Source of the DNA: Formicarius rufipectus
Lineage: Eukaryota; Chordata; Aves; Passeriformes; Formicariidae
Length of the DNA: 64,000 nt
Assembly: GCA_013399695.1 (NCBI GenBank)
Contig: VXAU01004951.1
Coordinates: 438,240-502,239, forward strand
Direction: 5' to 3'
Part shown: piece after piece, positions 47,060-58,879 of the stretch
Layout of the letters: every line of letters starts with the position of its first letter
Position numbering within the stretch: position 1 is the first letter of the stretch
Program-made: the position numbers and the translations under genes
The notes under the pieces: model-generated
What the model was told of the DNA's origin: nothing
What the model saw: only the letters and a program-made list of their open reading frames with translations
Databases searched by the model: none

Positions 47060-50000
47060 TGATAAAAATAGTCTCTTCCTCCTCTGTAGCTCTGATTTCT
47101 GTATGACTGCAGGTCAGTTTTGCTCACTCGCAGATGGAAGAAAAAGTTTTTGCCATCTCTCTCTTGTTTCCCACAGAGCTCCAGGAGAGAGAGGCAGTTT
47201 CTCAGCAGGATGGCTAACTAAAGTCTAAATGAAGAACTGGTGTTATTCTTTTGGAGGGGGGGGGAAGAGAGAAACCCCCCAAAATAGTTTAATCTATAGA
47301 TCTTTTCTTAGATCTGCATAGCTGAGAATAAGACTGAAGAGTGACCAGCAGATTAATTATTTCAGTAGGACACAGCAGGAATCACAGGTTTGTTATAAAC
47401 ACAGTTGCAAGGAATTTCGTCAGGAAATTATTCTTAAAGATTTTGGCCAACAAGATGATTGCCAGGTTTTTATGATGTAAGTATCTTTGCCTCAGATAGA
47501 CAGTGGTACTGTGTCACGTGCTGCCTGCCCCCATAGTCCCAGCATGTAGGGTGATCTGTGGGGCAAAGAAAGTAATGTCAGGCTTTTCAGTCTTCTGCCT
47601 GCCACAGCCAGCTTCCCTTCTTCCCTCTTCTGGTCTGCTCAGAGGAGTGCACAGCTTTCTCCATAGGGTTTTTCTGTTTAAAGGTGTAAAATATTTCTCC
47701 TTCTCTAGCTGCTGTAATTGCTGTGAATGGATATTTTACACAATGGCTGCTGTCTGCTTGAGGACCTTTTTTAAATAGAGGAAAACTTCAGATCATCAGA
47801 AATGGGCTGCAGACTACATTTACGAAGTGTGCAAAATCTCCCTGCTCCAGTCCAACCGATGTGCAAGAAACAAAAAAACCCTTAGGTCAGTTCTCTGTTA
47901 AGCTTGAACACACATCCCTTCTTCTGCACACATCTGCCTATGGGAGATGTGTCAGGAGGTGCCCTCAGGATCTGAGTACAAAAGTCCTTTATTCCCAGTA
48001 AGAGAGATTGTTCTTGCTCTGTGCCTCCCTCACCTCCCTCCCTCCAGGTCGACTGTTGACAGGTTTGTTGAGGTACCTTAATGCAAGGACTCCCAACCAT
48101 GGCCCTTGTGAGGCAGAAGTCATTTATGTCTGGAGACATTTAGAACCTTTCCAATTTGCTGTGGGCACTTTGATCCAGCAGCATCTCTGCTAACATCTCT
48201 CCTGCCCAGCCTGAGAGTTTCAAGAGAGGGCTGTCCTAAGGGACAGGCAGAAATAAGCCCTCTGTCACCCTGATCAGAGCATCAGAACTGCTTGAGAGGA
48301 AAGGAGAGACCACAGCCAAGTTTTCCCATGGACTTGTGGCTCCTAGGACTAATGTCAGGTGGGCGCTGCAAGCTGAAAATCTTGAAACGGAGACCTTGCT
48401 AACTCGAGATCCCATTGGAGGTCTACTATGCCACGTATTATGACCCTGGTATGAGGCAGTTATTGGTTCATCCTGCCCATCTTTGCCACATACCAAGCAG
48501 TTCCTCACCTTCTCTCCTTGGTGGTGGTGTGGCTGCTGCCAGGGCTCCCTGGAGGTGGCTGCACCTTGCTGGCAGGTGAAGGAAAGTGATCACACTGCCA
48601 CCATGGGCAGCGGCCCTAGAACACCCTGTGCTGCACCAGGACCAGGCTGTAACTCAGAGACTGCAGATGGGGATAATAATTTCTCTCCATCCCTGCCATG
48701 CCACAGATTAGTAAAAGTAGTGAAGACAGGCTGGTGCTTAGGCTTGCCCCTGTTTTCTGTTCCTTCCTCCCCCTGCCCTCCACAAATGCAAAGTCTAGAA
48801 AACAGGAAAGAGTGAAATAAAAGCTCCTTCCCAGTGAACTGTGCAGGTCTGCTGATGGACTTCAAGGGCAGCTGCCAGCTATAGTAAGGCTGGCAGGAAA
48901 TTCACAGGAGTTGGCTGTGGGCATGTCAGATGATGTAAGGAGAAGGGACTCACTGATGTATACAGAAATAGAAGTCACCAACCCAGCTGGGGATTTGAGA
49001 GAAAAGTTGCTTACTCACAGGGAAAAAAAAAAAAAAAAAAGGGATGTGTGCTGTGTATAATAGTATTTGAGAGGAATTGTCTTCTTTCCTATTCTTTCCC
49101 CTTTTTCCAGACTTTCTTATTGGCAGGAGTCATCCCACAAGCATCTCTAGATTACCAGCTGAAACTCACAGTGTCCTGAGACACAGTGATGATGTCCTCT
49201 GGACTGAAGTTTTTCTGAAGGCGAAAACTGATTCCAAAAGTAGCATGAAGTAGTATGGAGAAGGATTTAAAGCTGTCGTTTTGAAACTTGCTGTGCTTCT
49301 GGTGTCCCACAACACTTTTGCTGTTTCCTGCCCCAAATCTCATAGATGGGCCCACTGCCTGGCACCACGTGCAGAGGAACCCTGCCATCCCACCTCTACC
49401 ATGTTTTGTATCTACCCTCTCCTGAACCACAGAATGCACAAGGTGAAGGAAAATCTGACCCCCATTTCATGGAAGAAAGTTTGTTATCCCTGTTGCCCCA
49501 TTTCCTTCACACATTCCTGGGGACCCTCCTTGCAACTCCATCAGCTTTTCTGCTGCTCTCAGCACCAACAGGCATCTCAGCAATGACTGTTGACACAGGC
49601 ACTTCGTGTCCAGGCTCAGTCTGGCATTGCCCACAGCACACACTTGCAAACCCTCACCCACGTGCCTGCCAGCCACTGGCCCTCTTGTCCTGGTGCCACT
49701 CCAGTCTCATGGAGAGTGGGATGGAGTGAGCTGACCCCTGTCATGGGCTGACAGGCTGTTGTGCCAGGGAGTGAAGCTCGGGGGAGCATCCCAGGCCACG
49801 CTGCAGGCTGTCCGAGCAGCCACCCCCTCTGAGCGCTGTGACAGTGTCCCCTCCGTAGGGCCAGAATCTGCCAGAGAGCTCAGGGTTGAAGGGATGCGAG
49901 GATGAGGGAGAAAGCAAGCGTAACAAAAGCAGGGACCAGCCTCTGACTGCAGATGGATTTTGCCCCCTTCTGTCAGCATCCTGCAACAGACCGGAACTGC

Positions 50001-50468
50001 TGCCTCGGGCAGAGTGTGCGTGGCTGTACAGATGCTGTCACAGCCACTGGCAGACTGTCCCTAGCCCCTTCCTGGTTACAGGCACGGAGGCTAGAAATTA
50101 CAGCAGAAGCCTCTGGGCTCGGCTTTAAACCACACACTTCTGCCATAAACAAGGGTATTTTCAGGTCATAAGATAGTGGTCTGGGGCAGCAAACTTTGGG
50201 GATGTGAGAGAGGGAACAGATACTTGCAGGATCAAGGGAGTCACATAGCTGAGGGGTGACTATCAGTATCTGAACAGCCCTTGGAAGATGGCAACATATT
50301 TTTACCCACAGATTCACTTGTGAAAATCTGCTGCTATCTTAAATGCTGTCAGTACCTGAGTATTGGCTTCACAGGAACCCGGAGGCAGGATGTTCCCGTA
50401 AGCCCAGTCTCCTGGTGGATAGAAGAAAGAGTGTGGAGCCTCTGAAGTAATACCTGTGATTGCACTGA
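47060..50468. other. Unique non-coding DNA with a poly(A) run
   Basis: A run of 18 A lies at 49023-49040. Frames up to 127 codons (49346-49729) overlap others on both strands and have no domains. GC content is a little higher than elsewhere in the window. Confidence 0.5.
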
Positions 50469-50492
50469 CCTACCCTACCCTACCCTACCCTA
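50469..50492. repeat. (CTACC)n microsatellite
   Basis: About 4.6 copies of a CTACC pentamer. Confidence 0.95.
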
Positions 50493-50702
50493 TCTAGGCC
50501 CTTGTATTTCACAGGCCAGAAAAGTCTGCAGTTGCTGCCAGATGATGGCTGTGCAAATTTGTGAGATAAGCCTCATTCTAGCACGAGAGGTAAATGCTGG
50601 ACAGGGAGGATCTCATAAGAGCAGACAGTGGAGAAGGAGATATGCCCTAGGGATGCTCACATATGTCCTGTGAAGGAGAGAATGGGAAGCTGTGCAGGCA
50701 GT

Positions 50703-50848
50703 GTTTTTTGTTTGTTTGTTTGTTTTGTTGTTTGGGGTTTTTTGTTTTGTTTGGTTTTTTGTTTGTTTTTTTTTTTTTGTTTTGTTGGGGTTTTTTGTTT
50801 TGTTTTGGTTTTTTCTGGTTTTGTTTTGTTGTTTGTTTGTTTGTTTTT
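50703..50848. repeat. Long (TTTG/TTTTG)n tract with G-run steps
   Basis: About 146 bases made almost only of T and G: TTTG and TTTTG units with GGGG at three places (near 50734, 50787) and a T12 run near 50769. It explains the overlapping phenylalanine-, valine- and cysteine-rich plus-strand frames and the lysine/asparagine/threonine-rich minus-strand frames, which are not genes. It is strongly strand-asymmetric. Confidence 0.95.
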
Positions 50849-53800
50849 CCTGGTATGAGCTAGCAGTGTCATGTATCCTTAATCTGGGGAGCTTGTGCAA
50901 AAGGACCAGGAATTTTATGCTGCCAGCTCTGGAAAACAGATCTGACTTCATAACTGATTTCTCAAGACACAGAGGCAGATCCATCACAGCTACATGTGCC
51001 TTCCACAGCACGCAGGAACTGTGTGTCAAAACCCACCAAGAGACAGAATCTCTGAATAGGCCTATATAAGCTTCCTCTGAAATGTTCGTAAGGAGACAAG
51101 GTAAAGTATCTTACGCTTGTAGTTCCTGCACTGATCTCTTTGGATCAAGTTTGATGCAGATGCTCTGACTGGCCAGAATGCTTGGGATGCTTGATGGAAC
51201 AGGGCTCTGGAGCACCAAGTTGTAGATGGAGAAGAGCACTGGGAGAAGAAGGAGTCTAGGATGGCTCTCAGTGCTAGGCAGTTTTGCAGGTGTCAGAGTA
51301 TGTCATCTCCCCACCAGTCTGTCTGGATGGTTCTTGCTTGAGAAATTGCATTCCTCAGACTTTGGTTCCAGAGGCATGTGACAGCTTTTCCTTCTATTAT
51401 TTTGCTGTTCAGCATTAGTTCTGGGGAAGGTTTTTAGGAAGCTTTTTGTCACCTTATAAGTAATCCCTTTCTCTCCATTGTGACCTCTATGCAGTCTCAG
51501 TGAATGCTACTAAGCAGCTACTTGAGAGGTGGTGGCTTTTCTAAACTCTGATGCACACAGGCTTTGTGTCGTCTCAGAGCCTTCTCATGGATGTATACTC
51601 ATATCATACCATATCATATCATATGAAAGCAGCCCAAGGTGCAATAATTCCAGTGATGAGGAATTTCCTGGTGATTGCCCAGTCATTATTTTAATGTCAG
51701 TCTGACTGAAAGGAAATTTTAAATCTGAGATAGACTTAGGAGGATGTATGCTTTGGAGTCATGTTGACCTCTTTGCTTCCATCCCAGCTGAAAAGCAGAT
51801 CAGCTGGGCAAACCTGCTTCTTTTCAGCTGCTGTCAGGAGAGTTTTATCTCTGTAGTGGTCCTGAGCTGACTCCAGGGCCCAGCTGGCATTAGCTGAAGT
51901 GAGGTAGAAATCTCATAGGCACTGTTACAGTCTTCATCCCCAGGGCAATGTTGAATACCACCTGGTCCCCACTACAGAAAGCACAATGTCATTCTCTGAA
52001 AATGGGTGGTGTGTGGAATAACCCTGAGTTTTGGGGAGGATTTAGGTACCTCCAGGAAAGAGATAAGGAAGTGCATCCAAGCCCTCCTGGCAATTCAGTA
52101 GCAGATTTGTATGCAAGTGACACAGAGAGCATCTTCCAGCCCATCACTCTTTTCCTCCTGTTAATCTGCATTTATCTATGGCCTTTGTGCTGCTTGGCTG
52201 CAGCTCAGGCCAGACATGGGCAGCCCACCAAGATACCCAGTCATTCTTGTTCTCCTTGGGCTATGAATTTGCTTTCTGCCTCTTCCTGCTCTACAAGCAC
52301 AAGAGATGCTGATCACTGGGTCCCTGGGAAAAGCACCTAACCTTCTGTATGTAGATTGTATCCACAGCAAGCCTAGCAAATTCCAATCAAACCCCAGCTA
52401 TGAACACCTCTCTAGGTTGGCCAGGCTGTAGGAAAACAGCCCTATCTAACAAACAGACTCTGCTTTTCCATTGGAATTGAGAAATGCTTCCAGCACAGGT
52501 TCCAGTGTCCTAGACAGAGGAGAGGAGAAGGCACCTGCAGCCCTATACCCTCCTTCTAGTTTGCATCATGCTCCGTGTGAACCCTGGATCCATGGGAGCC
52601 CAGAGCCTGGCAGCTGTGATCTCCTTGCCTGCCAGGGCTGTGAGCTGGTACCTCCTAAGGGTCTTGACAAGAGCCTGTTGTGGCTACTGTATTTTTTTCT
52701 TTTTCTCCAAGCAGCTGAGGGTGGCACCTGTGACTCTGGGAGGGAAAGCTGGACAGGTTTTTGAAGTGGTAATGATGATTAGTTTGTCTAAGCCAGCACA
52801 AACTATCAATGGGTTTGAAATGTTAATCAGGAGAAGGGCCTAGTGCTGAAGAGCTGCAGAATGAAAAATGAATAGGGAAGCACGTGGAGGGAGGACAAGG
52901 GCTGGAGGGGGAAGAGATGCCTAAGTGGGGATTTGACACAAGTATTTTCAGCTGCTCAACTCTTTGCTCTCTGAGTGGGACAGATGCCTTCCTCTTCTGC
53001 ATGCCTGAAATATCTCACTTTGCTCACAGAAACACTGTGATTGCAATTAAATTTACTCTGCCTATAGAGGAAAAGTCTCCTGGAGGAATGCTTCCTCGAT
53101 TCTCCTCTGCTCTGCCCTGGGGGTGACCTTACACCCCATCCCCCATGAAGTTTACCCTTATGCTGCTCTCTGCTGCTGGCTTATTTGGTATATTGGTGTG
53201 CATATACCCTAGTACAGTCCTGGAAGATACTCACACACAGCTGATTTCAGACAAACCACTGCCTTGCAGGCTGCACTTTACTGTAGAGTGCATGGATGGT
53301 TGGATTCCGATAAACACTAAAATACGTGCACTGTAAAACAATATTTGCAAACATAGCCCTTTCTTTTCCCTCTTCCTTTTGTAGATACCTGTGCACCTCC
53401 ATATTTTTATCTCACATCTGCACTTGCTATGCATGCCTATATTATTTTCCACTCACATTGACATATAGGTAGGTCATCCTCAGAGCACCTTGCCATGCTG
53501 TGCTGGCACTTTCAGCTCCTGAATTTTTGTTGGAAAAGATTAGGGCTCATACACTTTTTCCTGCTGGTAATCAGTGAGTAGGAGTAGATGTGTGTGGTGA
53601 TGATGTCCCCTCATCACACCTCATCCTGATCATGTGTAGATGTGAGACTGTTTGTTCTCAGACTTTGCCAGGAGCTCCTACTCATTCCTTGGGATTGTCT
53701 CTGGGCTCCCTGGAATAGGAAGCACAATGAGGGGAGGGGAAGGAAGGGAAACAAAAACAAAAAAGAAGAAGAAAGAATGAAAAAGAAACATCATTTCATA

Positions 53801-53874
53801 GCTCTCTAAGCACAGACATGCCTAACTTCCTGCTTAAGGATCTGAGCCATCCAGCTCACCCAATTAGTCACTAA
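50849..53874. other. Unique non-coding DNA with a CATAT pentamer repeat
   Basis: A (CATAT)n microsatellite of five units with one variant lies at 51600-51625. The 130-codon frame at 51948-52340 has no domain. An A-rich purine tract lies near 53745-53785. No gene is recognised. Confidence 0.55.
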
Positions 53875-54345
53875 CATAAGAACTGCCATACTAGGCAGAA
53901 CCAAGAATCTGTGTAGCTGCCTTTCCCCCATATGTCTCCAGCAGTGACCTATAGCAGATGCCAAGAGAAAAATGTAAGCGTGCTGTAAGTATATAATATA
54001 AGTAATGATGCCTCTCTGTTACACTCTCTGAGCCTCCAGTGATTTGCAGCACAGGGACCTCCTGAGCCAGTAGTGTTCAATTTGTGCTCAGCACTTCCTT
54101 TTGGATTTGTCTCACAACTTGCTGAGGTCCTACAGTGTCCTGTGCCAGTGAGTACCACAACTGAACTCTTCTGCACCTGCTCTACTTTGAATTTGATTAT
54201 CACCTGCCTGCCTCATTGAGTTTCCACTGCTTTTACTGGAAGAAAGAGTGAAAGATCTTTTGTATTTACTTGATACGTGATGTTCATGATTTTGTGTTTG
54301 TGTCACCTTTCGTCTCCATCATCCATGCTCTAGCCTGAATATATC
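53875..54345 (-). mobile_element. Ancient CR1/L3-type LINE relic
   Basis: The plus strand shows the reverse complement of a widespread amniote CR1-like (L3-type) 3' region. Landmarks in order are 'ataagaactgccatactagg', 'cagtgacctatagcagatgc', 'gacctcctgagccag', 'cagtgagtaccacaactgaa' and 'gatgttcatgattttgtg', the last lying within the terminal part of ORF2. The element's sense strand is minus, with its 3' end near 53875. It is heavily diverged and frame-broken, so it is far older than the LTR at 17335-18258. The exact subfamily is uncertain. Confidence 0.75.
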
Positions 54346-54368
54346 AGGTTGTTTTTTTTGGTGGATTT

Positions 54369-54394
54369 TGTGTGTGTGTGTGTGTGTGTGTGTG
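54369..54394. repeat. (TG)13 microsatellite
   Basis: Thirteen uninterrupted TG units directly beyond the L3-type relic. Likely polymorphic in length. Confidence 0.97.
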
Positions 54395-55169
54395 AAGAAA
54401 CACCCAGAACAGAATAAGCAGGAGGAGACACTCAAAACATCCTTAGCTTTTGCCATGTGCACAGACAGAAACCTTTCCTTCCAACTGGTACTAGAAATCA
54501 ACTTGTGAATGACTCCTCAAAGGTCCATATTCATGTGTAAATCAGTGTCTTCTAGAGTCTGTCTGACTTATATATACCAGGGATTTTGTTATCTCATGTC
54601 TAATCTTTCCACCAGAAAGGCTGTTGAAGAACACCTGCTGACTGCGTTTCCTGCATTCTTACTCAGACTCTGACCCTTGGTCTGTCTGCAGAAACCAGCA
54701 GCCCCCCACAAGGCACTGCACTCCTCAGAGGAGGCTGATACCTCACAAACCTGTCAAAATTAATGCAAGCTGGGAGTCTGTGGCCTGGCCTCAAGGTCAG
54801 TCCTGTGATATGCAAGAGTCTTAGTCATTCCTCAGTGTGCATATTCCTGAGCATGTACTTCTGCAGAAGACACAAACAGGAGCTGTAATCAAAGCATCTG
54901 GTAAGAGTCATGGCCTTGGTGCAGTTAGATCAGTTGGATCCCTGGCATCCTGGGATTGCCACCTTCCACATCTGTCCTTTTGGAAAGGAGCAGTTCTGCA
55001 GTCATCTGCACAACATAATCACATCAGTGGCCATTCGGATTAGCTCTCGTCTTTACAAGGCAAAACCCACTTGCAGTAAGCAGCTCAGACAAGCGGGAGA
55101 GAACAACAGAGCCCCCATCTCAGAAACTGATGTGGAGATAAGGAAATCCACTAAAGGATGACATAGTAA

Positions 55170-55570
55170 TGTGAGCAATAATAATAATTACTCTTTTAAT
55201 CAGGTAATCTTTTCACAGCAAGCAGAGCTTTTAGAGAATTTAGTCCTATGTGTTACTCTATAACACACAAGCCATTTGAATCAATGGCATCTTTTCCTTT
55301 AGTAAGCTTTGGATCAGAAACCCTTGCCAAAGAGTTGGGTACCACATTTTGATTTAACTGTCATTCCTAAGCATTTACTGAATGACTGGCAGGATTTTGC
55401 TTCTGTGAGAGCTGCCTGTCAGTGGGCTGCCATGATTTTATGTTCACCTGCTGCGTACTCATCTTACATGACCAGCACTCGGACTTGTCTAGCTCTACTT
55501 TTTCTTTCTGATGAGATGGCTGTCACATTTTCCAGAGAGCCATGCAAAATCTTCCAGTGCAGGTAATTTA
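55170..55570. promoter_or_regulatory. Candidate conserved non-coding element
   Basis: AT-rich, repeat-free DNA with GCAATAATAATAATTACTC, TTTTAATCAGGTAATC and GCCATGATTTTATG. It ends in an exon-like arrangement, an ATTTTCCAG acceptor at about 55524-55532 and a GTGCAG|GTAATT donor at about 55562, 29 bases later. An 85-codon frame (55309-55566) spans it but shows no domain. It could be regulatory DNA or a weak cryptic exon. Confidence 0.25.
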
Positions 55571-55639
55571 GCTGATACATGTAGTCAGCACAATGGTACT
55601 CTTTTGTCTTTCTCCCCAGGGATAGTCTTGCAAACTAAA

Positions 55640-55965
55640 GCCATTTGTGTTAATGTTCACAGAAAGTGAGTAAAACGGGTCTCGAACACAATCAAAACAA
55701 ATCTGCTGTTTATATTTGAATGACTGTTTGGTCATGCTCTAATAGCAATAATCATCAGCAGTAGCAGCGGGGAGCCAACATGCACGTTAACTGCATTACA
55801 TTTTCATTTGACATGAGTAATTGTAACATTCAGTGAAGTTGTTCTAATAGTTATGATACACTTGTTGGTCCATGAGGTGGGAAGTGGTAGAAGGCCAAAT
55901 TAAGGTAGTTTGCTTGACTGTCACTAATGAATTGCATCACTCTCAACCCATAATGTTATAGAAGT
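55640..55965. promoter_or_regulatory. Candidate conserved non-coding element
   Basis: Unique sequence with CpGs kept in AT-rich context (AAAACGGGTCTCGAACAC near 55674-55691, GCAGCGGGG near 55765, GCACGTTAACTGC near 55782), several ATTA/TAAT cores and GACATGAGTAATTG. No coding frame. It is one of the stronger enhancer-like blocks by eye. Confidence 0.33.
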
Positions 55966-56489
55966 AATTTGACTACTGCTGATTTTTTTTTAAACTATAT
56001 TTAAGGCATATTGGCCATTTCCTCTTCTGCATGAGTACATATAATGATTGAAGATGGGCCCAGACAGGAGTTGGTGTGAGTGCTGGATGCAACATCTGGA
56101 TTTGGTTCATAGCTCTTCTTCTCTGTGTGAAAATTAAATGAATACCCTGTATCGAACTAGACTCATGTTTTGTAGAGAAAAGAGAAGAATCAATTCTATT
56201 AAACAAAGCAAATTCTCAGCTAATAAATGGATCGACCCAGTCTTCAGTATAATAATGCTGTATCAGGTTTCCTTAAGTCTTCCCCCAGACTAAAAGCTGA
56301 GATAGGGGCTATGGATAGTATCACTGGTGGTTCAGACAGGGGTCTGATGTCCACCAGCTATAGGGTCAAAGTGCTCAGCCACTCACACTGAGACACTCAA
56401 GTTGAAGGCTGAAACTTAAGGTTCCACTTCAAACCCATCTCTATACCGAGATGCCATGTTTTCTTTCTTATTTTCTAAATTTAAAATAC

Positions 56490-56965
56490 CCAGGCCACAC
56501 GATTCTCTGCCTTGGTGTCCTCCCTCCAGCCTCCCACTGCTTCTGGCCGGTATGCGCTTGCCATCGCCCCAGGGTGACCTCCCTGCTTAGCACCCTGCAG
56601 CTTTTGCTCACGTTCACAGCAGGTCCTAAACGAAGTAGAATGAGGCTCCAATTACAGTTTTAACGAGGATGAAAATCCCGATTCCCATCTCGTGCTGAGT
56701 TCCCAGCTGTAGGAATTTATCAGATTGCTACAGCCCGGCTGATGCCGGCTCCTGGCTCTGCCGTGGCCTCTGCTGGGCAGTGCCTGCTGGCTGTGCTGAG
56801 GATAACCAACCGAGTGCTCCTTGCTCAGCCAGGCCAGGCTGCTTTCTCACACGGCAGCGAGCAGTCATTTTGTTCACTCATCTGCTCACATTACTGTGGT
56901 ATAATGATTTTCTAATTGCTTATATTAAGCACATCCCTAAACCGCTACATGTCCACCTGCCAGAC
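56490..56965. promoter_or_regulatory. CpG-retaining candidate regulatory element with AT-rich core
   Basis: CpGs are frequent from about 56500 to 56860 (ATGCGCTTGCCATCGCCC, AAACGAAG, TTTTAACGAGG, ATCCCGATTCCC, ATCTCGTG, CCCGGC, GCCGGC, CACGGCAGCGAGC). A core follows at 56870-56945 (GGTATAATG, TTTTCTAATTGC, TATATTAAGCAC, AACCGC). The mix of retained CpGs and homeodomain-like motifs in unique DNA is typical of conserved developmental enhancers. Small frames here have no domains. Conservation is not tested. Confidence 0.35.
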
Positions 56966-57589
56966 TGAACCACAGGTCTGGTGGGATTGAAAACAGAGCC
57001 CTGGGAAGCCCCTTGGGCAGTATCTCCAAGGATTCAATTTTTGTTTCCAGTCAATGTTGAAGCCAAACTGTTAATGCAAGTCTGCCTAAACCATAGCTAG
57101 GTTCTGTACAGGGGCAACATGGGGGTTAGCCCTAGCCAACAAATTCCCTCTCCAGCCCTGCCCTGTGGTAGTCCAGGCTCACCCAAAGCTTTCTTGTGCT
57201 CAGTGTGACTCAGATGGATCCTCCACCTAGATAATCTCCACCTATCAATGAACCAGTCTGGCCTGAGGGGTTCCTATGTGCTCCCTCTGCCTTCTGTCTT
57301 GAGCCAAGCCTGTGTGCTCAGCCCTCCTCAGTCCTTTCTGCTCTCCTTCATTTTCCCTGCCCTTTTGTCTTATGCATGTTTTTTCCACATGGTTCACTAG
57401 GTAATGCCAAGTGTGTCTTGCATGAGCTCGGTGCAAGGCAGCCTGGCATCAGCCCGAGCCTGCTGAACCCTGGCACAGGGGGGAAACAAGGGAGAAAAAT
57501 AAAAAGGTAAGTGAAATGAAGAAGGAAAATGTAGCTGGGAGTTGGCACAGGTGCTTCCAATGTAGTGCCAGGCGGCATTTTCAGATGGA
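56966..57589. other. Unique non-coding DNA, nothing recognised
   Basis: No repeat or exon. A donor-like AAAAAG|GTAAGTG lies at 57506/57507 on the plus strand without a good acceptor upstream. Confidence 0.5.
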
Positions 57590-57765
57590 GGCAGCACGTG
57601 GTGAACATCACTTTGCATATGAAAATCTAGTTAAGCTAACGAGGTCCTTAATTAGGGCTTTTATTATCTTTTAATTCTTTGCTTAAAGGAAAGTGATTAC
57701 AAAGCTCATCTTTATGATACAGCAAACTAATCTTTCATTTCTGAAGTGTTTCCTTTCCTTCCCTT
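57590..57765. promoter_or_regulatory. Candidate enhancer core with POU/octamer-like and homeodomain sites
   Basis: TTTGCATAT at 57612-57620 (half of a POU-type octamer), TAATTA at 57649-57654, TTTTATTATCTTTTAATTC just after, and TTAAGCTAACGAGG carrying a retained CpG. The whole block is unique and free of coding frames, and reads like a developmental enhancer core. There is no functional or comparative evidence. Confidence 0.35.
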
Positions 57766-58879
57766 GCTACAATAATGAGGAGAGGAAGAGAAAGGAAAAT
57801 GATGGAGAGTTGGGTACAGAAAGGGAGAAAAAGCTGTGAGAAGAAGGCCACAAAGCAGAGTGAACCTGTATGCTCTTGCAATAGCAATTCCACGCAGATC
57901 AGGAAGAGGCTCAGGAACCTGTGATGCAGTAGCTGAGAAGGAGTGGGTGGGAGAAACAAAATATCAAAAAGGCAGTGTCACAGGAGGAAGCAGGGGCTCT
58001 GTGCTCTTGGAGGAGGATCAGAACATCTTTGTCCCTAGCACAGGGCTTACTGCTCATTGGTGCCACCTGGCCATACCAAGTGGCTCAGCGGGCTTTGTGC
58101 AGTACAGTCCTGTAGGACGAATTCTGGAAGGGACTTCCATGAAGACTCCAAGAGTAACAGAGGGTTTGGGGCTCATGTCGGCTCTACTCCTAGTTGCCAC
58201 CAAATTGCACGGCCTACGAAACTAAAGGATGAATAGAGCTGAGTAGAAGGAAGAACATGCTGAAAAGCTCTGTCAGGGCCCCCTCCTGCTCTACACCCCT
58301 CACCTCCAGCTTTCCCATCCCAGGGCTCCCCTCACCATCTCTCTCAGTGTATTTCAGGAATTAATGACTGATACCTTTTATGTCCTTTTACATTTCCTGC
58401 ATATCTGCTAATTTTATCTCATCCTGTTAAATCTACAGACATGCTAGTCCTGGGCATCACACAGAGAATAGTTAATACACTCAATCTTGTCTTATTGCAC
58501 ATTTTGTTATCACAGTCCTATGAGTCTGACAAACAGATACCATATTTTCTGTGTTCTGTGTTCTGGACATTTGTTGAAAACTGCTAAATTCATGTTTCTT
58601 GTGAACACTGCCAACTTTAAACCTCGGTTTCTGCTTCCTTTCACCTCCCTCTAAAGGCACAATATGTTATGACAGAAACTATATCACCTGGGCATAGGGA
58701 ATGGTGATAGATCCCTCCAACCCAAAGAGTGTAAGGTTGGTCAGCTGTCCAAAAATGAGAAGCTCAAGAACCTCCTGGTGGGAGCTCCATGAAGGCAAGT
58801 TCTATGAGCCAAGACTGATAAGGTGCTCTGCTGAGGCACATGCATCCCAGTGCTGATGGAGAAATAATCCTTTGGATGG
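57766..58879. other. Unique non-coding DNA, nothing recognised
   Basis: The 129-codon plus-strand frame at 57836-58225 begins in purine-rich DNA and lacks any domain. It is probably chance. Confidence 0.5.

Noticed and set aside
50613..51069. Overlapping F/V/C-rich and K/N/T-rich frames of 66-138 codons
   Set aside because: They are translations of the T/G low-complexity tract at 50703-50848 on the two strands.
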